A stretch of DNA of 64,000 bases, from contig JAGPFR010000008.1 in the NCBI GenBank assembly GCA_018056425.1, positions 1-64,000 of the forward strand, read 5' to 3'. Both the position numbers and the translations under genes were made by a program. This document shows positions 34,114 to 43,269 of the stretch, one piece after another; position 1 is the stretch's first letter; each line of letters opens with the position of its first letter. Under the pieces are notes generated by a model. The model saw only the letters and a program-made list of their open reading frames with translations. It was not told where the DNA came from and made no database searches. The DNA is from Lachnospiraceae bacterium (GTDB lineage: Bacteria > Bacillota > Clostridia > Lachnospirales > Lachnospiraceae).

Positions 34114-34638
34114 TCAATCGAACTTTACAACACCAATATAGGGCAGGTTTCTGTATCTCTGATCATAATCAAGTCCGTAACCTACCACAAACTCATCGGG
34201 AATCTGAAATCCCGTATAAGCGACATCCACCTCGGTAACACGTCTCGAAGGTTTATCGAGAAGCGTACAGAGCTTAAGGGATCTGGGGCCCCTCTCGGAA
34301 AGCATCTTCAGAAGGTAGCTGAGCGTTCTTCCGCTGTCGACAATATCCTCAACCACGATCACATCCTTATCCTTTAAAGGCTCATCAAGATCCTTAACAA
34401 TCTTGATCAGACCGCTGGATTCGGTTCCGGAACCGTAACTGGATGCGCTCATGAAATCCAGTGAGGTATCAAGCTTGATCCTCTTGGCAAGCTCACACAT
34501 AAAGAAAGCTCCACCCTTAAGAACGCATACAAGATGAACCTGTTTTCCCGCATAATCCCTGGTTATCTGATCGCCGATCTCCTGAATTCTCTTATCTACT
34601 TCTTCTTCACTAAGCATTACTTCGACATGTTCAGCCAT
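34114..34638 (-). CDS. hpt: Hypoxanthine phosphoribosyltransferase
   Basis: Salvages hypoxanthine and guanine to IMP and GMP with PRPP. The 174-residue protein has the PRPP-binding loop VIVVEDIVDSGRTL and the LVCVLKGGAFFMCEL loop, plus the C-terminal IPDEFVVGYGLDYDQRYRNLPYIGVV block typical of bacterial HPRT. It overlaps tilS by eight bases upstream and leads into ftsH. The tilS-hpt-ftsH order is conserved in Firmicutes. Confidence 0.96.
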   Translation of the reverse strand: MAEHVEVMLSEEEVDKRIQEIGDQITRDYAGKQVHLVCVLKGGAFFMCELAKRIKLDTSLDFMSASSYGSGTESSGLIKIVKDLDEPLKDKDVIVVEDIVDSGRTLSYLLKMLSERGPRSLKLCTLLDKPSRRVTEVDVAYTGFQIPDEFVVGYGLDYDQRYRNLPYIGVVKFD

Positions 34639-36070
34639 TTTTTGCCTCCAACACGACTTTTAATATATTTTCTGTTTCGTCTGACAACTTGGCGCTGTCG
34701 CCCATCCTGTAGCCGATGACCCACAGCACTTCACTTCCCACGGCCAATACTCTGATCTTTTCCTTCTCGGAAAAAGAAAGCTTCAGGTCCGTCAGGTAAT
34801 CGCTCACGGACTTTTTGCATTTTTTGCCGTCTCTGTCGCGGATAACAATATAGTCTCCGGTTTTTCTGGGTCTTACCTCATAGACAGGGGAAATATTTAT
34901 TCCTAAATTTGATGCGATGAGGGATATTTTATCACAATCGAAATATTTAGTGTACCTGTTAAGAGGATTTGAGGGCTCATAAAGCGCCTCTTTCTCTTCA
35001 GTGGTCATATCCGATGACTTTATTTCCGAGACGGTAAGTCCGGGCTCTTCCGGTGAAGGCATTTCTTTGCCCGGACGTCTCAAAGTAATCCTGTCATGGG
35101 AAAAATCCACCAAAATCCCGTACGGAAGGTCCAAGTGTTTCCCGGAATCTCCCTTAGAAAGCTCCGTTAAAGCAGCTGCATGGACCTCTCCGATGTCTTT
35201 TTTGCCCGGGGTAAGGGATGTAAGAACCCTGATCGCAAGCATTGAAGCGATCACATCCGGAAGCCGGTTAAATGCCTGCTTATCCATTTCGATAAAACCG
35301 TCCCCGGAATCACAGATCACATCTTCCTGTGCTTTATCCACCACCGTATCGAGATAATCGGTTATATCCCTGAGCTTTGAGCAGGCTCCGGCAATATGGC
35401 GAAGCGCTCCGTTACAAACTTTTTCCGCCTCGGGCAGGATCAGGTTTCTGATACGGTTTCTTGCATACGCATTATCCGCATTTGTCCTGTCCGTTCTGAA
35501 TTTCTGCCCTATCTTTGCAAGATATTCCTCGATATCTGCTCTTGATGCGCTTATCAAAGGCCTTATTATCCGGTCTCTTTTATCGGAGATACCGGAAAGC
35601 CCTCTTATTCCACTTCCCCGGAAAAGATTGAACATGAAAGTCTCTGCGCTGTCCTCGATATGATGCGCAACTGCGATCCGGACACTGCCACCCGGAAGGC
35701 CCTCTTCCGATTCCCAAAGGGCAGCTTCCTTTTCGAAGCTTTCATATCTGATCTTTCTTCCGGCCTCTTCTTCCGAACAACCGCTTTTTCTTGCGATCTT
35801 CGGAATGTCCTTTTTTATCTCTTTAAAAAGAATACCTTCCGCTTCGCAGATATTTCTTACAAATTCAGAATCCTCATCCGCTTCACTTCCGCGGATCATA
35901 TGATTGATATGTATAACCCTGATATGGTCTCCAGGGAGCAATTTCTTCATCAAAAATAAAAGGCAGATAGAATCTGCCCCGCCGGATACTCCTATGACAA
36001 GACGGACAGGTCCGCCTGCCATAATATCATCCATATATTCTTTGCAGACGATCTCGGCTTTTGTTTCCAC
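34631..36070 (-). CDS. tilS: tRNA(Ile)-lysidine synthase TilS
   Basis: Attaches lysine to C34 of the CAU-anticodon isoleucine tRNA so that it reads AUA. The 479-residue protein has the PP-loop SGGADS (29-34), GHHIEDSAET-like HHIEDSAETFMFNLFRGSG, and RNRIRNLILPEAE, followed by the C-terminal TilS domains. The start is GTG, overlapping the ftsB stop by one base, which indicates coupled translation. It is essential in most bacteria. Confidence 0.95.
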   Translation of the reverse strand: METKAEIVCKEYMDDIMAGGPVRLVIGVSGGADSICLLFLMKKLLPGDHIRVIHINHMIRGSEADEDSEFVRNICEAEGILFKEIKKDIPKIARKSGCSEEEAGRKIRYESFEKEAALWESEEGLPGGSVRIAVAHHIEDSAETFMFNLFRGSGIRGLSGISDKRDRIIRPLISASRADIEEYLAKIGQKFRTDRTNADNAYARNRIRNLILPEAEKVCNGALRHIAGACSKLRDITDYLDTVVDKAQEDVICDSGDGFIEMDKQAFNRLPDVIASMLAIRVLTSLTPGKKDIGEVHAAALTELSKGDSGKHLDLPYGILVDFSHDRITLRRPGKEMPSPEEPGLTVSEIKSSDMTTEEKEALYEPSNPLNRYTKYFDCDKISLIASNLGINISPVYEVRPRKTGDYIVIRDRDGKKCKKSVSDYLTDLKLSFSEKEKIRVLAVGSEVLWVIGYRMGDSAKLSDETENILKVVLEAKNG

Positions 36071-36411
36071 TAGTTATCCTCAAGTCGGAAGATTATCTCG
36101 CCTTCGTTTACGAGTCCGAGCTTTTCATGAGCCTGTTCTTCGGCATACGCTTTGGTCTGAACGTACTTCTCGAGTTCGTTCAGTTCCTCGGCTCTATCAA
36201 GTTCGAGTGCGATCTGCTCATCAAGTGCCTGATCCTGCTCCTCATATACACTGAGTCTGGATTTTACATCCTTGATCTGGATCAGAACAACAACGGTGAT
36301 CATCAAAATGATGATCGATGCGGTAATATAACCGTAAGCACCGGATCTTCTGCGGCGCTTTTCCATAGCAGTCTGTTTTTTCTTTTTTGATCTGTTTAAA
36401 GCAGTTGCCAT
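36070..36411 (-). CDS. FtsB/DivIC-family septum formation protein
   Basis: A 113-residue bitopic membrane protein: a basic N-terminus (MATALNRSKKKKQTAMEKRRRR), one membrane span (about 28-47), then a coiled coil (KSRLSVYEEQDQALDEQIALELDRAEELNELEKYV) and the conserved GLVNEGEIIFRLED end. Such proteins join FtsL and FtsQ in the divisome. It lies one base from the S4 gene and overlaps tilS. DivIC is the Gram-positive name. Confidence 0.88.
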   Translation of the reverse strand: MATALNRSKKKKQTAMEKRRRRSGAYGYITASIIILMITVVVLIQIKDVKSRLSVYEEQDQALDEQIALELDRAEELNELEKYVQTKAYAEEQAHEKLGLVNEGEIIFRLEDN

Positions 36412-36650
36412 TATAATTCCTCATACATCGCGTCGGCCTCTTCTTTTTTGACCGTTTCGCGAACATCCGTCACTTTTACCCTGAGTTCTCTGTTTCCGAA
36501 CGAAACACAGATCACATCTCCGACTTTGACATCGGTTGATGCCTTGGCAGGTCTGTCGTTTATCGTAACTCTTCCGGCATCACAGGCAGAATTCGCCACG
36601 GTTCTCCTTTTGATCAGCCTGGAAACCTTCAGATATTTATCGAGTCTCAT
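36411..36650 (-). CDS. rqcP: S4-domain RNA-binding protein RqcP (YabO/Hsp15-like)
   Basis: A 79-residue S4 protein: MRLDKYLKVSRLIKRRTVANSACDAGRV is the alpha-L RNA-binding motif, with a short acidic tail. In Bacillus the homologue RqcP helps RqcH add alanine tails to peptides stuck on 50S subunits. The start is ATG 36650, 14 codons inside a longer frame that has no ribosome site. It shares one base with ftsB downstream. Confidence 0.88.
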   Translation of the reverse strand: MRLDKYLKVSRLIKRRTVANSACDAGRVTINDRPAKASTDVKVGDVICVSFGNRELRVKVTDVRETVKKEEADAMYEEL

Positions 36651-36666
36651 ACCATACCTCTGATAC

Positions 36667-36700
36667 AAAAGTGCACCCGCCTGACAAGTCAAACGGGTGC
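36667..36700 (-). terminator. Terminator after the HU gene
   Basis: GCACCCG (36673-36679) pairs with CGGGTGC (36694-36700); the minus strand then reads ACTTTTG. It partly reads through into the rqcP operon, which has no separate obvious promoter, so termination may be incomplete. Confidence 0.6.
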
Positions 36701-36721
36701 GCTGTTATACACATAAAACAA

Positions 36722-36994
36722 TTAGTTAAGAGCGTCCTTAAGAGCCTTGCCAGCCTTGAACTTAGGAGCCTTTGAAGCTTTAATCTTCATAGCCTTGCCG
36801 GTCTGAGGATTTCTTCCCTCTCTGGCAGCTCTCTTAACAACTTCGAAAGTTCCGAATCCAACAAGCTGAACCTTTTCGCCCTTCTTGAGAGCCTTGGTAA
36901 CTACGTCAGTGAAAGCCTTAACAGCCTTCTCAGCGTCCTTCTTGGTAAGATCAGCGGAATCTGCAACAGCTGCAACCAACTCGGTCTTGTTCAT
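36722..36994 (-). CDS. hup: HU family DNA-binding protein
   Basis: A 90-residue nucleoid protein: [28 protein letters not shown] is the helical dimer part, and [26 protein letters not shown] the beta arm that enters the minor groove. It compacts and bends DNA. The start has an AGGAGG site at the best distance, and the promoter at 37058-37088 has a perfect -35 box, as expected for a highly expressed gene. Confidence 0.97.
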   Translation of the reverse strand: MNKTELVAAVADSADLTKKDAEKAVKAFTDVVTKALKKGEKVQLVGFGTFEVVKRAAREGRNPQTGKAMKIKASKAPKFKAGKALKDALN

Positions 36995-37057
36995 GATGTA
37001 ACTCCTCCTGTATTGATGTATGTTTGCGCGGTTTTTTACACGAGAAACCACTAAATT

Positions 37058-37088
37058 ATTATATAAACAGAATATGCTTGTTTGTCAA
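37058..37088 (-). promoter_or_regulatory. HU gene promoter
   Basis: Minus strand TTGACA (37088-37083), 17-base spacer, TATATA (37065-37060) continuing as TATAAT two bases later. Confidence 0.8.
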
Positions 37089-37159
37089 GAAAAACAGGGG
37101 GTTGAGCGTAAAAAACGCAAAAACGGAGTCTGCCTCAAAAAGGCTTTGCCATGCGGTTT

Positions 37160-38497
37160 TTAAGGATTCGCCGCTTCCAGATCTGTGAATGAAAACGACA
37201 TGTCCGAACTGCCTCCGTCGACCGTTATCGTATAGCTCTTTGTGTTATATCCGCTCATGCTTAAAGTAACTACATGCGACCCTTCGGTTTTGGGGAAATA
37301 ACAGGGAACCACTCCCACATAATTGCCGTCAACATAGCATTCCGCGCCCGTCGGGGCATTGATGTAAACCCTGTTATTTGCCGAGGTGGTCTCCTGAGAA
37401 GTCTGACCCGATTCGGACGAAGGTGAAGCGGAACCGTTTCCGCTGACATCCTCGGGTTCTTTTTCCATCGTGATGCTGATGCCGGCACTTTCTTCTCCCA
37501 CACTCAGATATCTGGTAAGCGTCTGGTATCCGTCGCAGGTACACATCAGCTGGTGCAGGCCGTATGTAAGTGAGACTGCCGCCGAGGTATCCGTCTTTTC
37601 ACCGTCTATGTAAAGCGTTGCTTCCGCAGGTGTAATGGAAAAGAGAACAAGCCCTTCCTTGGGAGCTTCGGGTACTACGTCGGACAGATCCAGGATCGTT
37701 TCCAATCCGCGTTTTATGGTTACGCTCCTGTCAACGGTCGTTCCTCCGGCCGATATTGCGACATTATACGTACCCTCCGGAACCGTTAACAGCATGTCAT
37801 CCGTGACCTTTTGGATATTCTTGGTACCTATCTCTATCCATCCGCCGACAAAATACTCATGCCCGGAAAGCCTTAAATAGCCGTGTCCTTTTTCCACATT
37901 GACACTCAGAACGGTTGAGTCTATACCGTGGAAAGTCAGTATATCCGCACTGTTAAGTTCCCTGTAATCCAGCTCTTCCTTACCAGAATAGCAAAACAGA
38001 TCGGCGGATAATTTATATATGTCACTTCCGAGAGTTACTTCGTTCTTGATATCATCGAAAAGGTACTGATCCGTTGCCTCCTTCGTCCAGGCAGATGCGG
38101 ACAAAGAAGCCATTGTCAGATGTCTTTTATCCTTGACAAACCTCAGCTCCAAGATATCTCCCTCGGATAATTGTGAAAGCGAGATCATCTGTCCGTACCT
38201 GTCATAGAATCCCGTAGTTCCGTCATAGCCAAGAGTATATCTCTTACCCAGTTCGGAATTCATAAAAGTAAGGGTTGCGCCTTCAATATCCTTACTTACA
38301 AGTACGGCCGTATCAGTCGAATCATAATCATATGTTCCGTATAATACAAAACCGGTATCCGAAACGGTACTTTCACCCGAAGGTGCGCCTGTTACCGGAG
38401 TTTTTCCGCATCCGCCCAGGCTTGCGAGCACCATTGCACATGCCGTGACAACGGAAATCTTGGTTTTAATGGATTTGAACAAAGAATCAAACAGCAT
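37160..38497 (-). CDS. PEGA-domain lipoprotein
   Basis: A 445-residue exported lipoprotein: hydrophobic signal with the lipobox LGGC (about Cys30). The first ~200 residues form a beta-rich region. Two PEGA modules follow, around EGLVLFSITPAEATLYIDGEKTD...GLHQLMCTCDGYQTL and RVYINAPTGAECYVDGNYVG...GSHVVTLSMSGYNTK, joined by a Ser/Thr-rich linker. PEGA domains occur in surface proteins that may bind cell wall or other proteins; the role is unknown. The start overlaps the cca gene by 11 bases. Confidence 0.82.
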   Translation of the reverse strand: MLFDSLFKSIKTKISVVTACAMVLASLGGCGKTPVTGAPSGESTVSDTGFVLYGTYDYDSTDTAVLVSKDIEGATLTFMNSELGKRYTLGYDGTTGFYDRYGQMISLSQLSEGDILELRFVKDKRHLTMASLSASAWTKEATDQYLFDDIKNEVTLGSDIYKLSADLFCYSGKEELDYRELNSADILTFHGIDSTVLSVNVEKGHGYLRLSGHEYFVGGWIEIGTKNIQKVTDDMLLTVPEGTYNVAISAGGTTVDRSVTIKRGLETILDLSDVVPEAPKEGLVLFSITPAEATLYIDGEKTDTSAAVSLTYGLHQLMCTCDGYQTLTRYLSVGEESAGISITMEKEPEDVSGNGSASPSSESGQTSQETTSANNRVYINAPTGAECYVDGNYVGVVPCYFPKTEGSHVVTLSMSGYNTKSYTITVDGGSSDMSFSFTDLEAANP

Positions 38498-39827
38498 CTT
38501 TCATCCCGCCTGCGATTTTCAACAAGGTTTCTTTTTCATTCAATGAAGGATCATCAATTACTTTATCCAAAAGCAATCCCAGGACTTTACCCAGTCCGGG
38601 ACCGGGATCTATTCCGAGGGCAACCAGATCTTTTCCGTTTACCGCCAGATTTTTGAGGCTGTAGCACTGGTTTTCCTTAAGAACGGTCTCATATCCGGCC
38701 GAATACTGCGCAAGCGTCTCCAGCTTTTCATCTCTTTTGAACATGCTCTGCGCTAAAATATCAGCCCTTTCCACTTCCAGAAGAAGAGGAAAATCTTCTT
38801 CCATCAGCCTGACGCCTTTTCGCACCGCCCTTGGACTGCAGGGGATTCCCTTCCCGAGGTCATGGTACCTGATCAGTCTGCAGACCCTTCTTATAGTATC
38901 ATTATCTAGCTTCCACCTGCGAAGGATTTCTTCGGCCATCTCCGCACCGAGCTGCGCATGACCGTGAAAATGAGTTATTCCTTCATCGTCTATGGTAAGG
39001 GTCTCCGGCTTGGCGATGTCATGGAGAAGCATCGTCAGACGGATTATCCTGTCGTTTTTCGATAATCTTACCGATTCGATCAAATGCTCGCCCACATTGT
39101 ACATATGATGCGGGTGATTTTGTGCGGTCACCATGGCTTTATCGAATTCCGGAAAAAATACCGCAGTCAGTCCCGTTTCGTAAGCTGTCCTTATCATCTC
39201 GGGATGATCCGACGTGAGAAGTTTGATCAGCTCGGTTGTGATCCTCTCGGCGGATACGACCGAAAGGGTTTCGGATCTTTTTTTGATCGAAGAATAAACA
39301 TCCGGGTCGAGTTTATATCCGAGTTTTGCTGCAAATCTCACTGCCCTGAGCATTCTGAGAGCATCCTCGGAAAAACGTTCTTCCGCATTTCCGACGCAGC
39401 GGATGATCCCGTCCCGAAGATCCTGCATTCCGCCGAAAAGATCGATCAAACCGGAGCGGTCATTGTACGCCATGGCATTGATCGTGAAATCTCTTCTTTT
39501 CAGATCATCCTCAAGGCTTGGAACAAAGGTCACTTTATCGGGGTGCCTTCCGTCACTGTATGCTCCGTCCGTGCGATAGGTCGTTACTTCGTATCCTTCG
39601 CTTCCTCTCATTACGGTAATGGTTCCGTGCTGAAGTCCGGTATCCACTGTTCTCTTAAAAAGTGACTTTACCTCAAGCGGAAGAGCATTGGTGGTTATAT
39701 CCCAGTCATCGGGTTCTTTTCCCAGAACGCTGTCCCTGACACAACCGCCGACGATGTAGGCTTCGTATCCCGCATCAAAAAGTGTCTCCAATATATAATT
39801 TACTTCTTTTGGAATCTTTATGTTCAT
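38487..39827 (-). CDS. cca: CCA tRNA nucleotidyltransferase
   Basis: Adds or repairs the CCA end of tRNAs; the two tRNA genes here lack encoded CCA. The 446-residue protein has the class II head GGCVRDSVLGKEPDDWDITT with its DxD metal site, RRDFTINAMAY, the RFSEDALRMLRAVRFAAKL neck, and an HD phosphohydrolase domain (LLHDIAKPETLT...HFHGHAQLGAEMAEE). The HD domain is found in many Firmicute CCA enzymes. It overlaps the PEGA gene by 11 bases. Confidence 0.95.
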   Translation of the reverse strand: MNIKIPKEVNYILETLFDAGYEAYIVGGCVRDSVLGKEPDDWDITTNALPLEVKSLFKRTVDTGLQHGTITVMRGSEGYEVTTYRTDGAYSDGRHPDKVTFVPSLEDDLKRRDFTINAMAYNDRSGLIDLFGGMQDLRDGIIRCVGNAEERFSEDALRMLRAVRFAAKLGYKLDPDVYSSIKKRSETLSVVSAERITTELIKLLTSDHPEMIRTAYETGLTAVFFPEFDKAMVTAQNHPHHMYNVGEHLIESVRLSKNDRIIRLTMLLHDIAKPETLTIDDEGITHFHGHAQLGAEMAEEILRRWKLDNDTIRRVCRLIRYHDLGKGIPCSPRAVRKGVRLMEEDFPLLLEVERADILAQSMFKRDEKLETLAQYSAGYETVLKENQCYSLKNLAVNGKDLVALGIDPGPGLGKVLGLLLDKVIDDPSLNEKETLLKIAGGMKDAV

Positions 39828-39831
39828 ATAT

Positions 39832-39880
39832 CAAAAAAATGCGACCGTAAGAAGAGTCTTGACCTCTGTCTTCCGGCCGC
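39832..39880 (-). terminator. Terminator after the SurA-like gene
   Basis: GCGGCCG (39880-39874) pairs with CGGTCGC (39847-39841), with inner pairing of GAAGA and TCTTC, followed by a run of seven T residues on the minus strand. Confidence 0.75.
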
Positions 39881-39903
39881 AAAAATTTCGGTAATCGGAT
39901 ATA

Positions 39904-41451
39904 TTATTCAGCAGGAGCCGTATTATAAAGCTCTTCCATCTGCTGAAGGAGCTGAGCAGCAGCTTCAACGGATATATACTCGAGGTTTCCGTTAGGATCA
40001 TCAACCGTAAGAGGTTCGGTGATTCCTGCCAGATAATTGTCCATTTCCTCCGACATCAAGATATTCTTAATAGTATAATACCACGAAGGCTTTCCTTCGC
40101 CCACATAATAAACCACATAAGTAACGGATGAAACTTCATCGAAGTAATATGTGGTATCACCGGCAACACGTGAAGCATCGTTTGACCAGGCGCTGAGATC
40201 TCCGGGAAGAGCAGATCCGGTTATTCCCTCATAAAGACCATCCGGTACGTTCTGATCCTGTGCATACTGGTTATAGAGTGAAATGAATGCTTCTTCAGTG
40301 CTTCCTGCGGCAGCATACTCTGAAAGGATCTGAGCTCCGTTATCTTCATTGGTGGAGATGATCCTGAGGGAAAGAGTGGGCTCCTCATCTCTGTATCTTG
40401 CAACGAATCCTACTACGAAATAACTGTTTGATACCTCAGCCTTAACTACGGTAGTATCACCTTCTTTTCTGGAAGGATCAAGGATCCAGTTACGGATCTG
40501 ATAATTTACGACAGCTGACTTTTCGGCTTCATGAACCTCACCATCTTCAAAAACGGTGGTTTCAGCTTCATCGGCAAGTTCCTTGGCAGCATCCATAGCT
40601 GCGTTTACTTCTGCTTCGGAAGGAGTATAGGTTCCGTCCTCTGCTACGGCTGCACCTTCATCTGCAAGATCGGTAGGCTCAGTGGGAAGTTCCGCATCGA
40701 TTCTGACCATCTTATAATCGAAAACATCATAATCGTCGGCATCTTCGGTATAACGTGCTTCGATCTGCTCATCGGTAGGCTCGAAGCTGTTCTGCTTATA
40801 ATCGCTGTACTCGGCAACGAGAAGGGTCTCTCTTACATACTTCTCGATCTTGCTTTCGGTAGCAAATTCACCGAGGGACTCTTTGTAATATGCTCCGACG
40901 CTCATCTCGGCTTCTTTTGCTTCATCTCTCATGCGCTGAGCATAATTGTCATACGCCTCGGTGATATCAGCCGTATAGCCTTCTTTGGCAATCTCCGCAT
41001 TAAGGGCAATGGTCTGCTTAATGCGATCTACAGCTTCCTTCTGGAAATACTGTCTGAAGGTAAGAGTATCGTCATACATCTGGTCTTCGATGGTGTTAAC
41101 ATCCATTCCGTAATATGAGAGAACGGAACTGTAATTATTTATGTATGCATTCTTTACCATGTTGTAGTTGTAGTCATACTCAACACGGCTGATCTGTCTG
41201 CCCCCGATGGTACAGATAGTCTCATTCATCGCCAGATACTTTCTGATAGGGAAAGATGCGATAAATGCGATGATCGCAACAAGGATCACGATACCTGCGA
41301 TCTTCCAGATAAGCTGCTCACGCTTCTCACGCTTTCTGGCCTCCTTGCGCTTCTCCATTTTCATATCATAGTGCGTTTTGACGGTCTTTTCGGCCTTTTC
41401 CGTCTGTTCGGTATTCTCCGTCTTAACGGCACTTTCGGTTTTCTCGGACAT
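39904..41451 (-). CDS. Membrane-anchored SurA/PrsA-like foldase
   Basis: A 515-residue protein with a Lys/Glu-rich cytoplasmic tail (1-47), one membrane span (about 49-68) and a large extracytoplasmic part that starts with ICTIGGRQISRVEYDYNYNMVKNAYINNY, the SurA/PrsA N-terminal chaperone pattern. I see no clear catalytic parvulin site, so peptidyl-prolyl isomerase activity is uncertain. It probably helps fold exported proteins. It lies 67 bases downstream of the second ATP-grasp gene and ends at a terminator, so it may be part of that operon. Confidence 0.72.
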   Translation of the reverse strand: MSEKTESAVKTENTEQTEKAEKTVKTHYDMKMEKRKEARKREKREQLIWKIAGIVILVAIIAFIASFPIRKYLAMNETICTIGGRQISRVEYDYNYNMVKNAYINNYSSVLSYYGMDVNTIEDQMYDDTLTFRQYFQKEAVDRIKQTIALNAEIAKEGYTADITEAYDNYAQRMRDEAKEAEMSVGAYYKESLGEFATESKIEKYVRETLLVAEYSDYKQNSFEPTDEQIEARYTEDADDYDVFDYKMVRIDAELPTEPTDLADEGAAVAEDGTYTPSEAEVNAAMDAAKELADEAETTVFEDGEVHEAEKSAVVNYQIRNWILDPSRKEGDTTVVKAEVSNSYFVVGFVARYRDEEPTLSLRIISTNEDNGAQILSEYAAAGSTEEAFISLYNQYAQDQNVPDGLYEGITGSALPGDLSAWSNDASRVAGDTTYYFDEVSSVTYVVYYVGEGKPSWYYTIKNILMSEEMDNYLAGITEPLTVDDPNGNLEYISVEAAAQLLQQMEELYNTAPAE

Positions 41452-41518
41452 AAAAATCTCCTTTCATACCGGGCGATCTGGTCTATCAGCCCCGCGCATT
41501 GCAATATTCTATCCCATT

Positions 41519-42334
41519 TTAGAGCTTTTGGGAAGATTTTTCACAAATATGACACATATACATATCGGCTATGTCAAGGTCGGTCAAACTGTAGAGCATC
41601 CTTGCACCGGCCGCATCTTCGACCTCATTTACAACCCACTTTCCGTGATCTTTGATAACATCAACCCCGATGTAATCAGCCAGCAGGTAATCCGAGAGCT
41701 TAAGAGCCATGTCGGCAACCTCGGCCGGCGGCTCAGCTAGGGCAGCTTCTCCGCCCAGACTGAAATTACTCCTGAAATCTTTTTGGGAAGTACGGAGAAC
41801 CGAAGCAACTATTTTCCCGCCGAGTATGTACAGGCGCATATCCTGACCCGGGGTATCACACATCTTTTGGATTATCCACTCCGAAGGATTCAGCCCCCTG
41901 ATGATCTCGCGAACTTCCTCATATTTACGGGCCATAAATACCCTGTTTCCGCCATGACCCCTTCTGTGCTTTACAATATAAGGAGCCTTGAACGGGATCT
42001 CGTCTTCGGGAGTATCCCCGGGAACAGTCTCCATTACAGGCATGCCCAATTCGCGGAAAAGATCGTACTCTTCCAGTTTGTCATTTCCTATTCGAACCGT
42101 TTCCGAATTATTAAAGCTCTTGATACCCAGGCCTTCAAAATATCTTGATACCTCTTCGTCCCTGGATCTGTTAATTACAAAAACCGCTTCGGTTTCCTCA
42201 AAAGCCTGCCAGGGGGTTACCAGATCGAGCCTGATACCTTTTTCGGCTGCTTTTTCGGTTAACCGGTCTATAAACCATCTGTTTTTTTCTGCATCCGCTT
42301 CGAAATATACAAGAAGCGCTCTTTTATCTTTCAT
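41519..42334 (-). CDS. RimK-like ATP-grasp ligase, second of a tandem pair
   Basis: A 271-residue ATP-grasp protein: N-terminal pre-ATP domain (about 1-100), then KAPYIVKHRRGHGGNRVFMA (glycine-rich lid) and PSEWIIQKMCDTPGQDMRLYILGGKIVASVLRTSQKDFRSNFSLGG. The C-terminal metal site reads WVVNEVEDAAGARML, where RimK relatives usually have an ExN pattern; this one has Glu-Val-Glu-Asp. Relatives join carboxylates to amines through acyl phosphates. It overlaps the upstream paralogue by 11 bases, so the two proteins are made together. Substrate unknown; a peptide tail or small-molecule ligase are both possible. Confidence 0.8.
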   Translation of the reverse strand: MKDKRALLVYFEADAEKNRWFIDRLTEKAAEKGIRLDLVTPWQAFEETEAVFVINRSRDEEVSRYFEGLGIKSFNNSETVRIGNDKLEEYDLFRELGMPVMETVPGDTPEDEIPFKAPYIVKHRRGHGGNRVFMARKYEEVREIIRGLNPSEWIIQKMCDTPGQDMRLYILGGKIVASVLRTSQKDFRSNFSLGGEAALAEPPAEVADMALKLSDYLLADYIGVDVIKDHGKWVVNEVEDAAGARMLYSLTDLDIADMYMCHICEKSSQKL

Positions 42335-43196
42335 CTACGTGCTCTTTTATATAACTGATTATGTGTTCGGCCATATTTATGCCGGTGCATTCAAGGGTAG
42401 TTTTAAAATGCGGATTTGAGTTGACCTCGCATATGATCGGTCCCTCTTTTCCAAACAAAACGTCCACTCCGGCAAAATCCAGGCCAAGTGCTTTACATGC
42501 GGCAATTGCCAGCTCTTCCTGTTCTTTGGTCGCATCAAATCTTTTCATGCTTCCGCCGTTTGTGATATTCGAACGGAAATCATTGTCATTATATCTGTAC
42601 ATCGAGGCCACAACCCGGTCACCGACAACATTTATCCTGACGTCCCTTCCGGCGGACTCTTCTATGTATTCCTGCATTATAAAGGGATGTTCCTTAAAAG
42701 ATGCTATCAGGACTTCGGCTTCATATGAATTCTTGACCAGATGTACCTGCTGCCCGAAAGATCCCCTGTTTTCTTTGATGATCATCGGGTATCCGATTTC
42801 TTCCTCGGCTTTCCTTAAGAAAGACATATCGGTACAGCCAAAAGTCGGATATGCCTTGGGGGATAGAAATGTTTTGGGCGTTCTTATACCTTCTTCAACA
42901 AGCGCAATGGCTGTCTGGCCTTTATCATCGCAGACCTCAATACTCTGAGACGAGTTAAAAAGTCTGAGTCCGCGCTTTTCAAGGCGTGATGCAAGGAGAA
43001 TATCCTTGTCCCAGAAGATTCCGAAATCGGGAAGTTCATAATCCTCAAATCTGCTCTGAACACTGCAATTAATATCGGATGAGGTCTTCATCTCCAGCTC
43101 GACTCCGACCTTCTTTCCGGCTTCGAGAAGCAGATTATATATCTCACTGAACTTATCCCACTTAACAAATGAATTTACGATTAGCCAACCCTTCAA
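42324..43196 (-). CDS. RimK-family alpha-L-glutamate ligase-like ATP-grasp protein
   Basis: A 290-residue ATP-grasp enzyme with GYPMIIKENRGSFGQQVHLVKN (ATP lid), HPFIMQEYIEESAGRDVRINVVGDRVVASMYR, DFRSNITNGGSM and the metal site PIICEVNSNPHF. The pattern is that of RimK/LysX ligases that add amino acids to a carboxyl end. The start is TTG at 43196, eight bases after GGAAGG. No precursor peptide gene is seen near it. The pair of ligases follows a small XRE regulator by 73 bases, which may control it. Confidence 0.85.
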   Translation of the reverse strand: MKGWLIVNSFVKWDKFSEIYNLLLEAGKKVGVELEMKTSSDINCSVQSRFEDYELPDFGIFWDKDILLASRLEKRGLRLFNSSQSIEVCDDKGQTAIALVEEGIRTPKTFLSPKAYPTFGCTDMSFLRKAEEEIGYPMIIKENRGSFGQQVHLVKNSYEAEVLIASFKEHPFIMQEYIEESAGRDVRINVVGDRVVASMYRYNDNDFRSNITNGGSMKRFDATKEQEELAIAACKALGLDFAGVDVLFGKEGPIICEVNSNPHFKTTLECTGINMAEHIISYIKEHVDER

Positions 43197-43269
43197 TGCA
43201 TTATCCTTCCCGATGCTTACTTATCGCACGAACAGAATTTTATCATAAGCCGGATTTATTGAATATCCT

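Noticed and set aside
37089-37159. Small hairpins GCGT-AAAA-ACGC and GCCT-CAAAA-AGGC after the PEGA gene
   Set aside because: Stems of four bases are too short to call a terminator.
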